Part shown: piece after piece, positions 35,512 through 43,800 of the stretch
Numbering within the stretch: position 1 is the stretch's first letter
How the letters are laid out: every line of letters begins with the position of its first letter
Assembly: GCA_964030785.1 (NCBI GenBank)
Contig: OZ034968.1
Location: forward strand, 74,942,427 to 75,006,426
Source: Siderastrea siderea
Taxonomy: Eukaryota > Cnidaria > Anthozoa > Scleractinia > Rhizangiidae
DNA: 64,000 bases
Direction of reading: 5' to 3'
Notes under the pieces: model-generated
Told to the model about the DNA's origin: nothing
Seen by the model: only the letters and a program-made list of their open reading frames with translations
The model's database searches: none
Translations under genes and position numbers: made by a program

Positions 35512-35952
35512 ATGCTGGTGTACAATTACGAAAGAATTTATCATCCGAGTCTTGGAAGATTTGTTTACAAACACAAAGGATCCGGTTTGATTGTGGATAA
35601 TATTTTCAAACCGATGGAAAGGATTATGAAACCTCTCGCTGAAAAAGCTTTAAAATCGGGAATAGAAAGTGCTGGTGATAAACTTGGTAAAAAAGTTGTT
35701 GAAAAACTTGGTAATAAACTTAGTAATAAACTTGGTAAAAAAGTTCCTGAAAAATCAGGCCATCTTTTCATAAAAGACCTTCAGTCTATGGGAAGACAAA
35801 AAGAAGAAGATTACAACGTGATATTGAATAGATTAATTTCTGGAAGCGGTATGAAAAACAATAGAAAACAAAAAGAAGAAGATTACAACGTGATATTGAA
35901 TAGATTAATTTCTGGAAGCGGTATGAAAAACAATAGAAAACAAAAAAAATAA
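35512..35952 (+). CDS. Small basic protein with a perfect 24-residue tandem repeat
   Basis: 146 aa, family not recognised. It starts MLVYNYERIYHPSLGRFVYK, contains KGSGLIVDNIF, then a Lys/Gly-rich helical stretch (KLGKKVVEKLGNKLSNKLGKK). It ends in two identical copies of a 24-residue unit (KQKEEDYNVILNRLISGSGM and the next four residues). The DNA unit is 72 bp, at 35796-35867 and 35868-35939. Each unit contains ISGSG, which fits the adenain consensus [MIL]xGxG. Its position between the two capsid genes suggests a virion core or cement peptide, processed by the element's protease. This is inference. Confidence 0.7.
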   Translation: MLVYNYERIYHPSLGRFVYKHKGSGLIVDNIFKPMERIMKPLAEKALKSGIESAGDKLGKKVVEKLGNKLSNKLGKKVPEKSGHLFIKDLQSMGRQKEEDYNVILNRLISGSGMKNNRKQKEEDYNVILNRLISGSGMKNNRKQKK

Positions 35953-35982
35953 AAAAAGTTTCAAACATATAAATAAAAAAAG

Positions 35983-37272
35983 ATGACTTTCAGAACAAGT
36001 GATAAACTGCAGAGATATGAAATGGTTAGATTCTCCCTTGACAATGTTATTGAACTACCTGGAAACAACAATTATCAGAAAAAAACAGGATATAAATTCA
36101 CAATAACAGACAGATCCAATGTTTTTGATTATTTCAATGGATATTTTGAGGTAACCAAAGAGCTTCAAAAGAAAGCTGATGGATCAGGTTTTGCAGCTGC
36201 TGACCGAATTTCTATGATTAATGGATCACATTCTCTCATCAAACACATGGTTATCAAATCTGCTGGTAAAATAGTGTATGATAGCGACAACATTCATAGA
36301 ATCGTAAATGTTAAAAATTTGCTGGAGTATAGTGATGATTTCAGCAGGTCGGTTGCTAAAAATAGTTTTTGGTATCTTGATACAGAAAATTCAACAGCAA
36401 ATACAAATTTGGGTTTTGAAGCAAGGAGAGTTTTAACTCAAGCAAAACAGAATAATGGTGGGGGTGGATCTAAAAGCATAAATGAGATCATTCCATTGAA
36501 CAGATACAGTTTTTTTGAGAAATTGGAAGAAAATATGCTTACTCCAATGCAGCTAACATTCGAACTGGACTTGAATAATGATGATGAAATGATTCACAAA
36601 GCAGCTGCTTCTGATGATGGAAGGGTGGTTGTCACTAGACTTTATCTTTGGCTTCCAAGAATGGTTCCGAAAGATAGTGAATTTAAAATATTTGTGGAAG
36701 ATTTTTTCATACCAACTAAATGGACGTACATGAAAGATATGTATATTCAGAGTGCAAATACAAAAGCAGTTCAAAACATGTTTCAAATTAGTCCAGCCAT
36801 TGATAATGTTAAACATGTATTTATTTATCTACAGAGAACTAATGGTCCAAACAATGAGGAATCTGAGAGAACTCCTTACATTTTTGATACTTTCAAGCTG
36901 AATTCTGCAGATGATAATAGCTCTCTTGCATCATGTCGTTTGGAGTATGGAAACAGTACTTTTTATCCTGAATTGGAGTACGACGCCGATTCAAAAGTGA
37001 GAATATTCAACGATCTAATGTCTTATGCTTATCGAAAGAATGATCTGAACACAGGAACGCAGTTGGATATACATAATTTCACATCTCTTTACGGTCTTGT
37101 CTATTTTAATCTAACCTACCAAAAAGAGGCTGTTACTCGAGATCCAAAACAACTGATTTTGAACTACAGATTGAATACAGCACCAACAGCTGATGTGAGA
37201 GCTCATGCCATCGTATTTTATGAAAGTGAGGTTATTGTCGATAAGGTTGGAAATGAACTTATGATGGTCTGA
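35983..37272 (+). CDS. Major capsid protein (double jelly-roll)
   Basis: 429 aa. Predicted to form the hexon-like capsomer of an icosahedral particle. Recognised by the family's N-terminal block (SDKLQRYEMVRFSLDNVIEL), the central LTPMQLTFELDLNNDDEMI, LYLWLPRMVPKDSEFKIFVE and the C-terminal YGLVYFNLTYQKEAVTRDPK. The length is usual for Polinton capsid proteins. Start chosen at the ATG after a TATAAATAAAAAAAG leader. It is followed by the 275-aa protein. No protease motif of the [MIL]xGxG form is apparent in it. Confidence 0.92.
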   Translation: MTFRTSDKLQRYEMVRFSLDNVIELPGNNNYQKKTGYKFTITDRSNVFDYFNGYFEVTKELQKKADGSGFAAADRISMINGSHSLIKHMVIKSAGKIVYDSDNIHRIVNVKNLLEYSDDFSRSVAKNSFWYLDTENSTANTNLGFEARRVLTQAKQNNGGGGSKSINEIIPLNRYSFFEKLEENMLTPMQLTFELDLNNDDEMIHKAAASDDGRVVVTRLYLWLPRMVPKDSEFKIFVEDFFIPTKWTYMKDMYIQSANTKAVQNMFQISPAIDNVKHVFIYLQRTNGPNNEESERTPYIFDTFKLNSADDNSSLASCRLEYGNSTFYPELEYDADSKVRIFNDLMSYAYRKNDLNTGTQLDIHNFTSLYGLVYFNLTYQKEAVTRDPKQLILNYRLNTAPTADVRAHAIVFYESEVIVDKVGNELMMV

Positions 37273-37331
37273 TTCAAAAACCAAAGTTGTGTTTTTCTTG
37301 AATTTATTTTATTTTGAGAGATAAAATAAAT

Positions 37332-38159
37332 ATGACTCAATTGTATGAAATTAACGTTACGCTTTCCGACAATCAGAAAACGAATCTAAGTAAAGCTTTC
37401 CACAAACGTGAAACAATCATCTTGAGGTTGACAAAAGATGCCCTCAACGGAAGTGATACTCTTCATGTGCCTGCAACAACTGTGAAGAGGTTGGAAAAGA
37501 ACCGTGCAATGAATAAGGGAATGGAAATAAAACTGGCTAAGACAAACATCAGAAAACAGGTTGGTGGTTCACTTTTGAGTTCAATCTTGACACTTGGTCG
37601 AACTTTTGGACCTACATTAGCAAAAACTATAGGTTTATCAGCTCTTTCCGGCGCAGCTTCTGAAGGAGCGTCTCAGATTGTTAAAAAGATATCTGGAAAA
37701 GGCTCACAGACAGGTGGTTTTCTAATTCCAAATTCTAAAATAGATCAACTTATCGCTCATAAACATCTATTGAGTGATAAACAGAAAAAGGATATTCTCA
37801 ATGCCCTACAAACAGGCTCTGGAGTGAATATCAAACCCACAAAAAAACAAACGGGTGGTTTTCTTGGCACACTCTTAGCATCAATCGGTATTCCACTCGC
37901 CCTTGAGGCTTTCAAAAAGATAACAGGTTCAGGAGGCCCCAGAATCGGAAGACCTCCTAAACAAGATGGTGGAGCAGCTCCCAGACTTGGAGTGTATCAA
38001 CCACCACCTCCATTTTTTGGAACATGGGGACAAAACTCAGTATCCCATCAAGCGGGTGCTGGAAAAAAAAAGGTGGGAAAAAAAAAGTTGGGAAATGGGT
38101 TGCTTCTAGGGAAAAACAGTCCATTCAATGGGATTCCACTGTTGGGGACAATTCTTTGA
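37332..38159 (+). CDS. Conserved Polinton virion-associated protein, hydrophobic and basic
   Basis: 275 aa from the ATG at 37332. An N-terminal domain (MTQLYEINVTLSDNQKTNLS onward, about 85 residues) precedes an amphipathic, hydrophobic segment (GGSLLSSILTLGRTFGPTLA). A second such segment (GGFLGTLLASIGIPLALEAF) follows. Candidate adenain-type sites are ISGKG and ITGSG; further TGSG and TGGF repeats occur. The C-terminus is Pro- and Lys-rich and ends GIPLLGTIL. The amphipathic helices plus protease sites suggest a membrane-active precursor, as adenovirus protein VI is, but this is inference. The last 136 bp overlap the protease ORF in the -1 frame, and the overlap has two A AAA AAG heptamers (38066-38072, 38081-38087). 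Confidence 0.8.
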   Translation: MTQLYEINVTLSDNQKTNLSKAFHKRETIILRLTKDALNGSDTLHVPATTVKRLEKNRAMNKGMEIKLAKTNIRKQVGGSLLSSILTLGRTFGPTLAKTIGLSALSGAASEGASQIVKKISGKGSQTGGFLIPNSKIDQLIAHKHLLSDKQKKDILNALQTGSGVNIKPTKKQTGGFLGTLLASIGIPLALEAFKKITGSGGPRIGRPPKQDGGAAPRLGVYQPPPPFFGTWGQNSVSHQAGAGKKKVGKKKLGNGLLLGKNSPFNGIPLLGTIL

Positions 38160-38617
38160 AATTCCACAAAGACATACCCTTGAGCAACCACGATCTGTTA
38201 AGATGGTGTCACCATCTTAAAATACCAATAGACAAAGGTGGTGTGTTGTCAAGAGACCAAACTGTTCCACACAACCACAAAATGGCGCTATTCATTTTCA
38301 ATCTTGAGCCGGCATACATGAGTGGAAGTCATTGGGTTGCAACACATGTCAAGAATGGGAAAATCAATTATTTCGACAGTTTTGGGTTGCCGCCATTTCA
38401 AGAGATTGTAAATCATGCAAAGAAAAAAAATCTCACTCTAATTCATCAAAATAACCAGATACAAGCCTTAAATACAACGACTTGTGGATACTTTTGTTTA
38501 TACTTTTTGAATGAGATGAATAGAGGTGCGTCATATTTTGACCTTTTGCAAGTCTTTGATGTGCATGATACCACGAAAAATGAGAGATTCATTGAAAGAT
38601 ATTTCAAAAGTTTTTGA
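38024..38617 (+). CDS. Adenain-like cysteine protease
   Basis: Predicted maturation protease (adenovirus protease/Ulp1 clan). Core motifs: GSHWVATH (catalytic His), NYFDSFGLPPF (acidic residue), NNQIQALNTTTCGYFCLYFL (Gln and catalytic Cys). The domain proper begins near LSNHDLLRWCHHLKIP. An ATG exists at 38024, but the first 45 or so residues are Lys-rich and overlap the preceding gene in the -1 frame, so the true N-terminus is unclear. It could be made from its own AUG or by frameshifting at the A-rich heptamers in the overlap. The stop is at 38615-38617 and the next ORF starts 24 bp later. Confidence 0.9.
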   Translation: MGTKLSIPSSGCWKKKGGKKKVGKWVASREKQSIQWDSTVGDNSLKFHKDIPLSNHDLLRWCHHLKIPIDKGGVLSRDQTVPHNHKMALFIFNLEPAYMSGSHWVATHVKNGKINYFDSFGLPPFQEIVNHAKKKNLTLIHQNNQIQALNTTTCGYFCLYFLNEMNRGASYFDLLQVFDVHDTTKNERFIERYFKSF

Positions 38618-38641
38618 AAAATTTATGTAACCTTATTGTAA

Positions 38642-38803
38642 ATGAAAACGTATTGCGTCAAACAGAGGAAACAAACTGAGTGTGTTGAGCCTTCGGGCTA
38701 TAAATATGCAAAGAACGGTCGACTTATGTTCTTTTGCACATGCGCTGAATGTGGCATAACCAAAACCAGATTTGTGAAACAATTGGAGGTGTTGGGAAAC
38801 TGA
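38642..38803 (+). CDS. Zinc-ribbon ORF (53 codons), probable leader of the PLA2 protein
   Basis: Short ORF with Cys at positions 5, 14, 32, 34 and 37 (TYCVKQ, TEC, MFFCTCAECG), resembling the small viral zinc-ribbon domain called DUF5679. It overlaps the phospholipase ORF by 55 bp, which lies in the -1 frame. The last sense codons before its TGA are GGA AAC, giving the heptamer G GGA AAC in phase (38794-38800). A strong hairpin follows. I infer that part of translation continues into the phospholipase frame. On its own it would be a 53-aa peptide. Confidence 0.75.
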   Translation: MKTYCVKQRKQTECVEPSGYKYAKNGRLMFFCTCAECGITKTRFVKQLEVLGN

Positions 38804-39468
38804 TTGGCCCGTCTGAAGGGGCGGGCATTTTGGATACGATGGCATCGACCGGCACTGATATGTTAATTCAACACGGTATTCCTTGGCTTGGGAAAAAAGC
38901 TGTAGAGATGGGGCGTTATTACGGATCAGAAGCCTTGAGGAACCCAAAAATTCAGAAAAAGGCTCTCGATTATGCTTTGGATAAGTTGAATCCAATGATT
39001 CAAAATGTTGGAAGTCAAGCTCTTGATCAATTATCAACCAAAATAAGACCAAATAGAAAGTATAAAACTGACAGGAAGGATTTGGATGGTGCTGGTGTTG
39101 ATATACATAAACTAATTGGGAAAATACCGAAACCAAAAGCTGGATGGACTCCTGGAAAGTATAAATACATGGGGCCATACAATCCTCTCGATAAACAGTT
39201 AGAGTATGATAGGAACACTGGAGAGGTCACCAAATGGTATGTACAACCTTACAATAAAGTGGATGAAATAGCAGCTCATCATGATATTTGTTATGATATG
39301 GGGAAAAACAAAGGTGAATGTGACAAGAAAATGGTTAAGTCATTAGATGAAATACCTTATGGAGAGATGCCAAAATGGGGACAAACCGCTCGGTTCTTGA
39401 TTAACACTAAGCAGAAACTGGGTCTCGGTGTAAACCAAAAGAAGCCAAAAAACGGAAAGCGGCGTTGA
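38749..39468 (+). CDS. Phospholipase A2-like protein (parvovirus VP1 type)
   Basis: Open frame of 239 codons. The lipase signature is near residues 140-180: a YMGPYNPLD Ca2+-loop-type motif followed by NKVDEIAAHHDICYDMG with the HD catalytic pair. This is the pattern of the PLA2 domain in parvovirus capsid proteins, where it breaches endosomal membranes. Before it lies an adenain-type site LDGAG (39089-39103). The upstream part is helical and hydrophobic (GIPWLGKKAVEM). The own ATG at 38749 lies within the zinc-ribbon overlap; entry by -1 frameshift at 38794 is an alternative. The stop TGA at 39466 lies 12 nt after the heptamer A AAA AAC, beyond which the -1 frame is the integrase. Confidence 0.85.
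   Translation: MWHNQNQICETIGGVGKLIGPSEGAGILDTMASTGTDMLIQHGIPWLGKKAVEMGRYYGSEALRNPKIQKKALDYALDKLNPMIQNVGSQALDQLSTKIRPNRKYKTDRKDLDGAGVDIHKLIGKIPKPKAGWTPGKYKYMGPYNPLDKQLEYDRNTGEVTKWYVQPYNKVDEIAAHHDICYDMGKNKGECDKKMVKSLDEIPYGEMPKWGQTARFLINTKQKLGLGVNQKKPKNGKRR
38794..38826 (+). promoter_or_regulatory. Candidate -1 ribosomal frameshift signal G GGA AAC plus hairpin
   Basis: GGGAAAC at 38794-38800 is phased X XXY YYZ in the zinc-ribbon frame and abuts the TGA at 38801. After a 6-nt spacer, 38807-38814 (GCCCGTCT) can pair with 38819-38826 (GGGCGGGC) around a GAAG loop. That is eight pairs, two of them G-U. Slipping back one base enters the phospholipase frame. The spacing is that of characterised viral frameshift sites. 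Function is untested. Confidence 0.7.
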
Positions 39469-40409
39469 GTAATTATGATGATTGGGCTCAACATTTAGCC
39501 GATGAATTACATAAACCAATCAGACGGAAATTTAAAACTAGAAGAGTTATTGCAAACCACATTGACGAGATATGGTGTTCAGATATCGTTGAGATGCAAA
39601 AATTCAGTCGATGGAACGCTGGCTACAGATATCTTCTTATGGTTCTAGATGTATTCTCTAAATACGGTTGGATCATCCCATTAAAAGATAAGAAAGGAGA
39701 AACTGTTGCTCAAGCATTCAAAACAATATTCAAAGAAGGTAGAAAACCACAATATATTTGGACAGACAAAGGCAAAGAGTATTATAACAAACATGTTGAG
39801 GAACTACTTGATAAGAATAAAATAACCTTGTACTCAACTGAGAATGAAGAAAAGTCGTCAGTTTGTGAAAGATGGAACAGAACAATTAAAACCAAGATGT
39901 GGAAGCAGTTTACTGTTCAAGGTAATACACAGTATCTTGACATGCTACCTAAATTAGTGAAACAGTATAACAATACCAGACATAGTTCGATAAAAATGAC
40001 GCCGGCAGAAGCGTCGAGGAAAGAGAATGAAGGAACCGTTTACTTTAACCTTTTCGGTGATATGAAGCCAATCTCAACAAAGTCAAAATACAGAGTCGGT
40101 GATAAGGTTAGAATATCTAAGTACAAACGTCCTGTCTTTGACAAAGGATACACAGCTAATTGGACAGAAGAAGTTTTTACAGTCGACAAGATACAATACA
40201 CCAATCCGATCACTTACAGACTCAAAGATCTCAGTGGTGAGGAGATATCAGGTTCTTTTTATGAACAGGAGATGCAGAAGGCCGTTCAAGACGTTTACCG
40301 TATTGAGAAAGTGATTCGACGAGACGCTCGAAAAGGTAAAGCTTTGGTGAAGTGGAGCGGTTACCCAGAAAAATTCAATTCCTGGGTAGATATTAACTAT
40401 CTGATTTAA
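39447..40409 (+). CDS. DDE integrase with C-terminal chromodomain, no usable AUG
   Basis: Retroviral-type integrase that would insert the Polinton DNA. Counting from TTG at 39465, catalytic residues are D40 (IWCSDIVEM), D101 (YIWTDKGKEYY) and E135 (SSVCERWNRTIK). The C-terminal 40 residues are a chromodomain (YRIEKVIRRDARKGKALVKW, then WVDINYLI). The frame is open back to 39411, but the first in-frame ATG is at 39594, after the first catalytic Asp. No AUG can therefore give an intact core. The frame is -1 relative to the phospholipase ORF and meets it at A AAA AAC (39447-39453), with a weaker hairpin (39464-39469 with 39487-39492) downstream. I infer a frameshift fusion; splicing or non-AUG initiation are alternatives. 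Confidence 0.92.
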   Translation, partial: KKRKAALSNYDDWAQHLADELHKPIRRKFKTRRVIANHIDEIWCSDIVEMQKFSRWNAGYRYLLMVLDVFSKYGWIIPLKDKKGETVAQAFKTIFKEGRKPQYIWTDKGKEYYNKHVEELLDKNKITLYSTENEEKSSVCERWNRTIKTKMWKQFTVQGNTQYLDMLPKLVKQYNNTRHSSIKMTPAEASRKENEGTVYFNLFGDMKPISTKSKYRVGDKVRISKYKRPVFDKGYTANWTEEVFTVDKIQYTNPITYRLKDLSGEEISGSFYEQEMQKAVQDVYRIEKVIRRDARKGKALVKWSGYPEKFNSWVDINYLI

Positions 40410-40446
40410 AAATGATTTTTTAAAAAAAATATTGTTATGTAATAAA

Positions 40447-40758
40447 ATGACAACATTTATGACTTTTCAAGAGCTTCGAAAAATGGCTGTTGGAAAAAAA
40501 ATCAAATACGCAAATAAGTTCTCAAAAGCAGAGCTGGCAAAAATGTTAAATCTTGATGAAGAAGTGTTTAACAGACCAAGTAATGCAAGGGAGGTGTTGA
40601 TTACCAATGTTGACACACAGGTCGTCACAAAATGTAAAAGCATCTATCAGTGTTCAAAAGTATTGGGTAAACGTTATGGTTCGGTTCATTATTTCGTAAA
40701 CTGTGGAAATGAGTTTTTGGATAAGGATGGAAATAAGGTTAGATTGTCTTTTGCTTGA
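40447..40758 (+). CDS. Small DNA-binding-type protein (103 aa)
   Basis: The start is the ATG in AATAAAATG. The first 50 residues contain a SAP-like helix pair (FSKAELAKMLNLDEEVFNRP). The second half (KCKSIYQCSKVLGKRYGSVH) resembles NUMOD1-type helix-turn-helix repeats found beside homing endonucleases. No catalytic motif is present. It lies alone between integrase and polymerase. A regulatory or DNA-tethering role is possible but not shown. Confidence 0.65.
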   Translation: MTTFMTFQELRKMAVGKKIKYANKFSKAELAKMLNLDEEVFNRPSNAREVLITNVDTQVVTKCKSIYQCSKVLGKRYGSVHYFVNCGNEFLDKDGNKVRLSFA

Positions 40759-40832
40759 ACTTTTTTCATTTCTCAAAATGTGGAAATGAAAAAATATTTA
40801 TTTAAAAAAATATTGTATACAATAAAATAATA

Positions 40833-43800
40833 ATGGATTTACAAAAATTTCCTAAGTTGAAAGCGAAAACCTTTATGAAAAACCTTGGGTTGAGAGGTTT
40901 TTCACGCTTGGAAAAAGCGTTCAGTACTGCGAAAAATAAGATAACAAATATTTTAAACAAGTCAACATCAACACCGACACTAAGACAACCAACTAGCTTA
41001 TCTAGTAAGATTAACGTTCCAATCCTCAAACCAACAGTTGTCACAACAACACTTAAAAAGCTACCAAATTTAATTGAAAAAACAACTGAAAAAGTTATTA
41101 ATTGGCTGGAAAATGTTGATAAAGTGAGGAATGATTACAAACCAGTTCCAGCACAAAGGACTAAGAAACTATTGGATAAACCAGTTCCAACACCTAGAAC
41201 TAAAATAGAACAAACAGACAAAGCTTTAAAAGGTCAAACTAAGTCTTATAAAATGAGCATCAAAAACAATGAAGACCCCTTAATCCAAATGCAAAACACG
41301 AGAAAAGCTATAGAACATCATATAATAGCTTTGTTGAATGAAATGAAAGGCTTGAAATATTTTGAAACATTGAAAGTCACTTTCGAAAAAAATTTAGCTG
41401 ATGAAATAGTTGAAAAGTCAGCATATTTCAATAGTAAAGCTCAAATAATAATCAACCAAATGGAAATCACTGATTCATTAAAATCATCAAAACAACAGAT
41501 ACTAAATAAGATAGCTCAATGGATATCAGAAGGATCTGGTTGGGTAATTAAATCAGTTGATAGTCATTATCTTAATATTGTAAAATATAAGCCTATGAGT
41601 GGATCATCCTATATCCAATTACCTTCTGAATTACAAAATAGTAAAAAAGGCTTGATTAATTTAAAAAACATGGATAATGAATGCTTCAGATGGTGCCACA
41701 TCAGACATTTAAACCCACAAGACAAGGATCCTCAACGTATAAAAAAGACTGATAAACAATACATTGAAAAGTTAGATTATTCTGGTATTGAATTTCCAGT
41801 TAATGTTAAACACTTCAACAAAATTGAGAAGCAAAATGAAATTAACATCTGTGTCTTCGGTTATGAAAAAGGACAACCATTTCCCATTTATGTTTCCAAA
41901 GAAAAGTTTGAAGATCATATGGAATTACTATTAATAACAAAAGATGAAAACAAGCATTATATCCTCATAAAAGATTTCAACACATTCATGTTCAATCAAA
42001 CAAAACATGAACATAATAAACACTTTTGTATGTATTGTCTGCAATGTTTTAGCTCTGAAAGGGTATTAAATAATCATAAAGAAATCTGCATTCAAGTGAA
42101 CGGTACTCAATCAATTAAAATGCCAGAACCTGGATCAAAAATTATATTTTCAAATTATCATAAACAGTTACCGGCACCTTTCGTGATTTATGCTGATTTT
42201 GAGGCTATAACTGAAAAGGTACAAGGATGTCAACCCAACAGTAATAAATCATACACCGAACAATATCAAAAACATACTGCTTGTGGATATGGTTATAAAG
42301 TTGTTTGCTGTTATGATGATAAATTTTCAAAACCAATTAAAATCTACAGAGGAGAAATGGCTATTCACAACTTCATGGAGAACATGTTAGATGAAGTTAA
42401 ATACTGTCAAAATGTTGAAAGAACCCACTTCACAAAACCTCTTAATATGACAGAAAAGGATGAGGAAAGTTTCCAAAGAGCTGAAGAATGTCACATCTGC
42501 AAGAAACCTTATATCAAAAATGATGTTAGAGTAAGAGATCACTGCCATATCACCGGTGAATACAGAGGATCAGCACATAAAAATTGTAATCTAAATTTCA
42601 CATTAACTAATAAAATACCTGTGGTGTTTCACAATCTCAAGGGGTATGACAGTCACTTTATAATGCAAGAGATTGGTGATATTGTAAAAAAGAATGTGTA
42701 TTTTGACGAAAAAGGAAAGAAACATGAGATGAATATAAATGTCATTCCCTGTAACATGGAGAAATACATGGCCTTCATGTTGGGTCAACACCTTGTGTTC
42801 ATCGATAGCTTTCAATTCATGAGCTCCTCATTGAGTAATTTAGTGAATAATCTTCCTGCTGAAGCGTTCAAACACACAGGACAAGTATTTCAAGGTGAAG
42901 AATTGAATTTGATGATAAAGAAAGGTGTCTATCCTTACGATTACATGGACAGTTTTAAAAAGTTTGAGGATAGCATATTGCCGAAAAAAGAAGATTTTTT
43001 CAGTATTATGAATAATGAAAAAATTACAGATAAAGAGTATCAACATGCACAGAATGTTTGGAAAATCTTCAACTTAAAGACAATGGGAGAGTATCACGAT
43101 CTCTATCTCAAATCAGATATTTTATTGTTGGCTGATGTTTTTGAAAATTTCCGCAAAACATGTCAACAATATTATGGATTGGATCCTGCTCATTATTTCA
43201 CAGCACCCGGTCTGAGTTGGGATGCGATGTTGAAAATGACAAAAACTGAATTGGAGTTGATGAGTGATGTTGATATGTTTCAATTTATTGAAAAAGGTTT
43301 GCGTGGGGGGATTAGTTACATTGCCAATCGATATGGAAAAGCAAACAATAAGTACATGATAGAATACGACGAGAAGATACCCTCAAAGTATATCATGTAC
43401 CTTGATGCTAATAATTTATACGGTTGGGCAATGAGTCAATATCTTCCAACAGGTGGATTTAAATGGTTGACAGAAAATAATATTAATAAAATCAATTTAG
43501 CTCAGTATAATGAAGACAGTAATAAAGGTTTAATACTAGAAGTTGATTTAGAATACCCTAAAGAGTTGCATGACCTTCATAATGACTACCCCTTAGGTGT
43601 AGAAAAGATTTCTTTAAATAAAAATATGTTGTCTGAATATTGTAAAAACATACAGAAAAAGTTCAACATATCAATAGGACTAGTACAAAAATTAATTCCT
43701 ACATTAAGCAACAAAGAAAAATATGTCTTACACTACAGAAACCTTCAGCTGTATCTTAATCTTGGATTGAAATTAAAGAAAGTACACAGAGTATTAGAAT

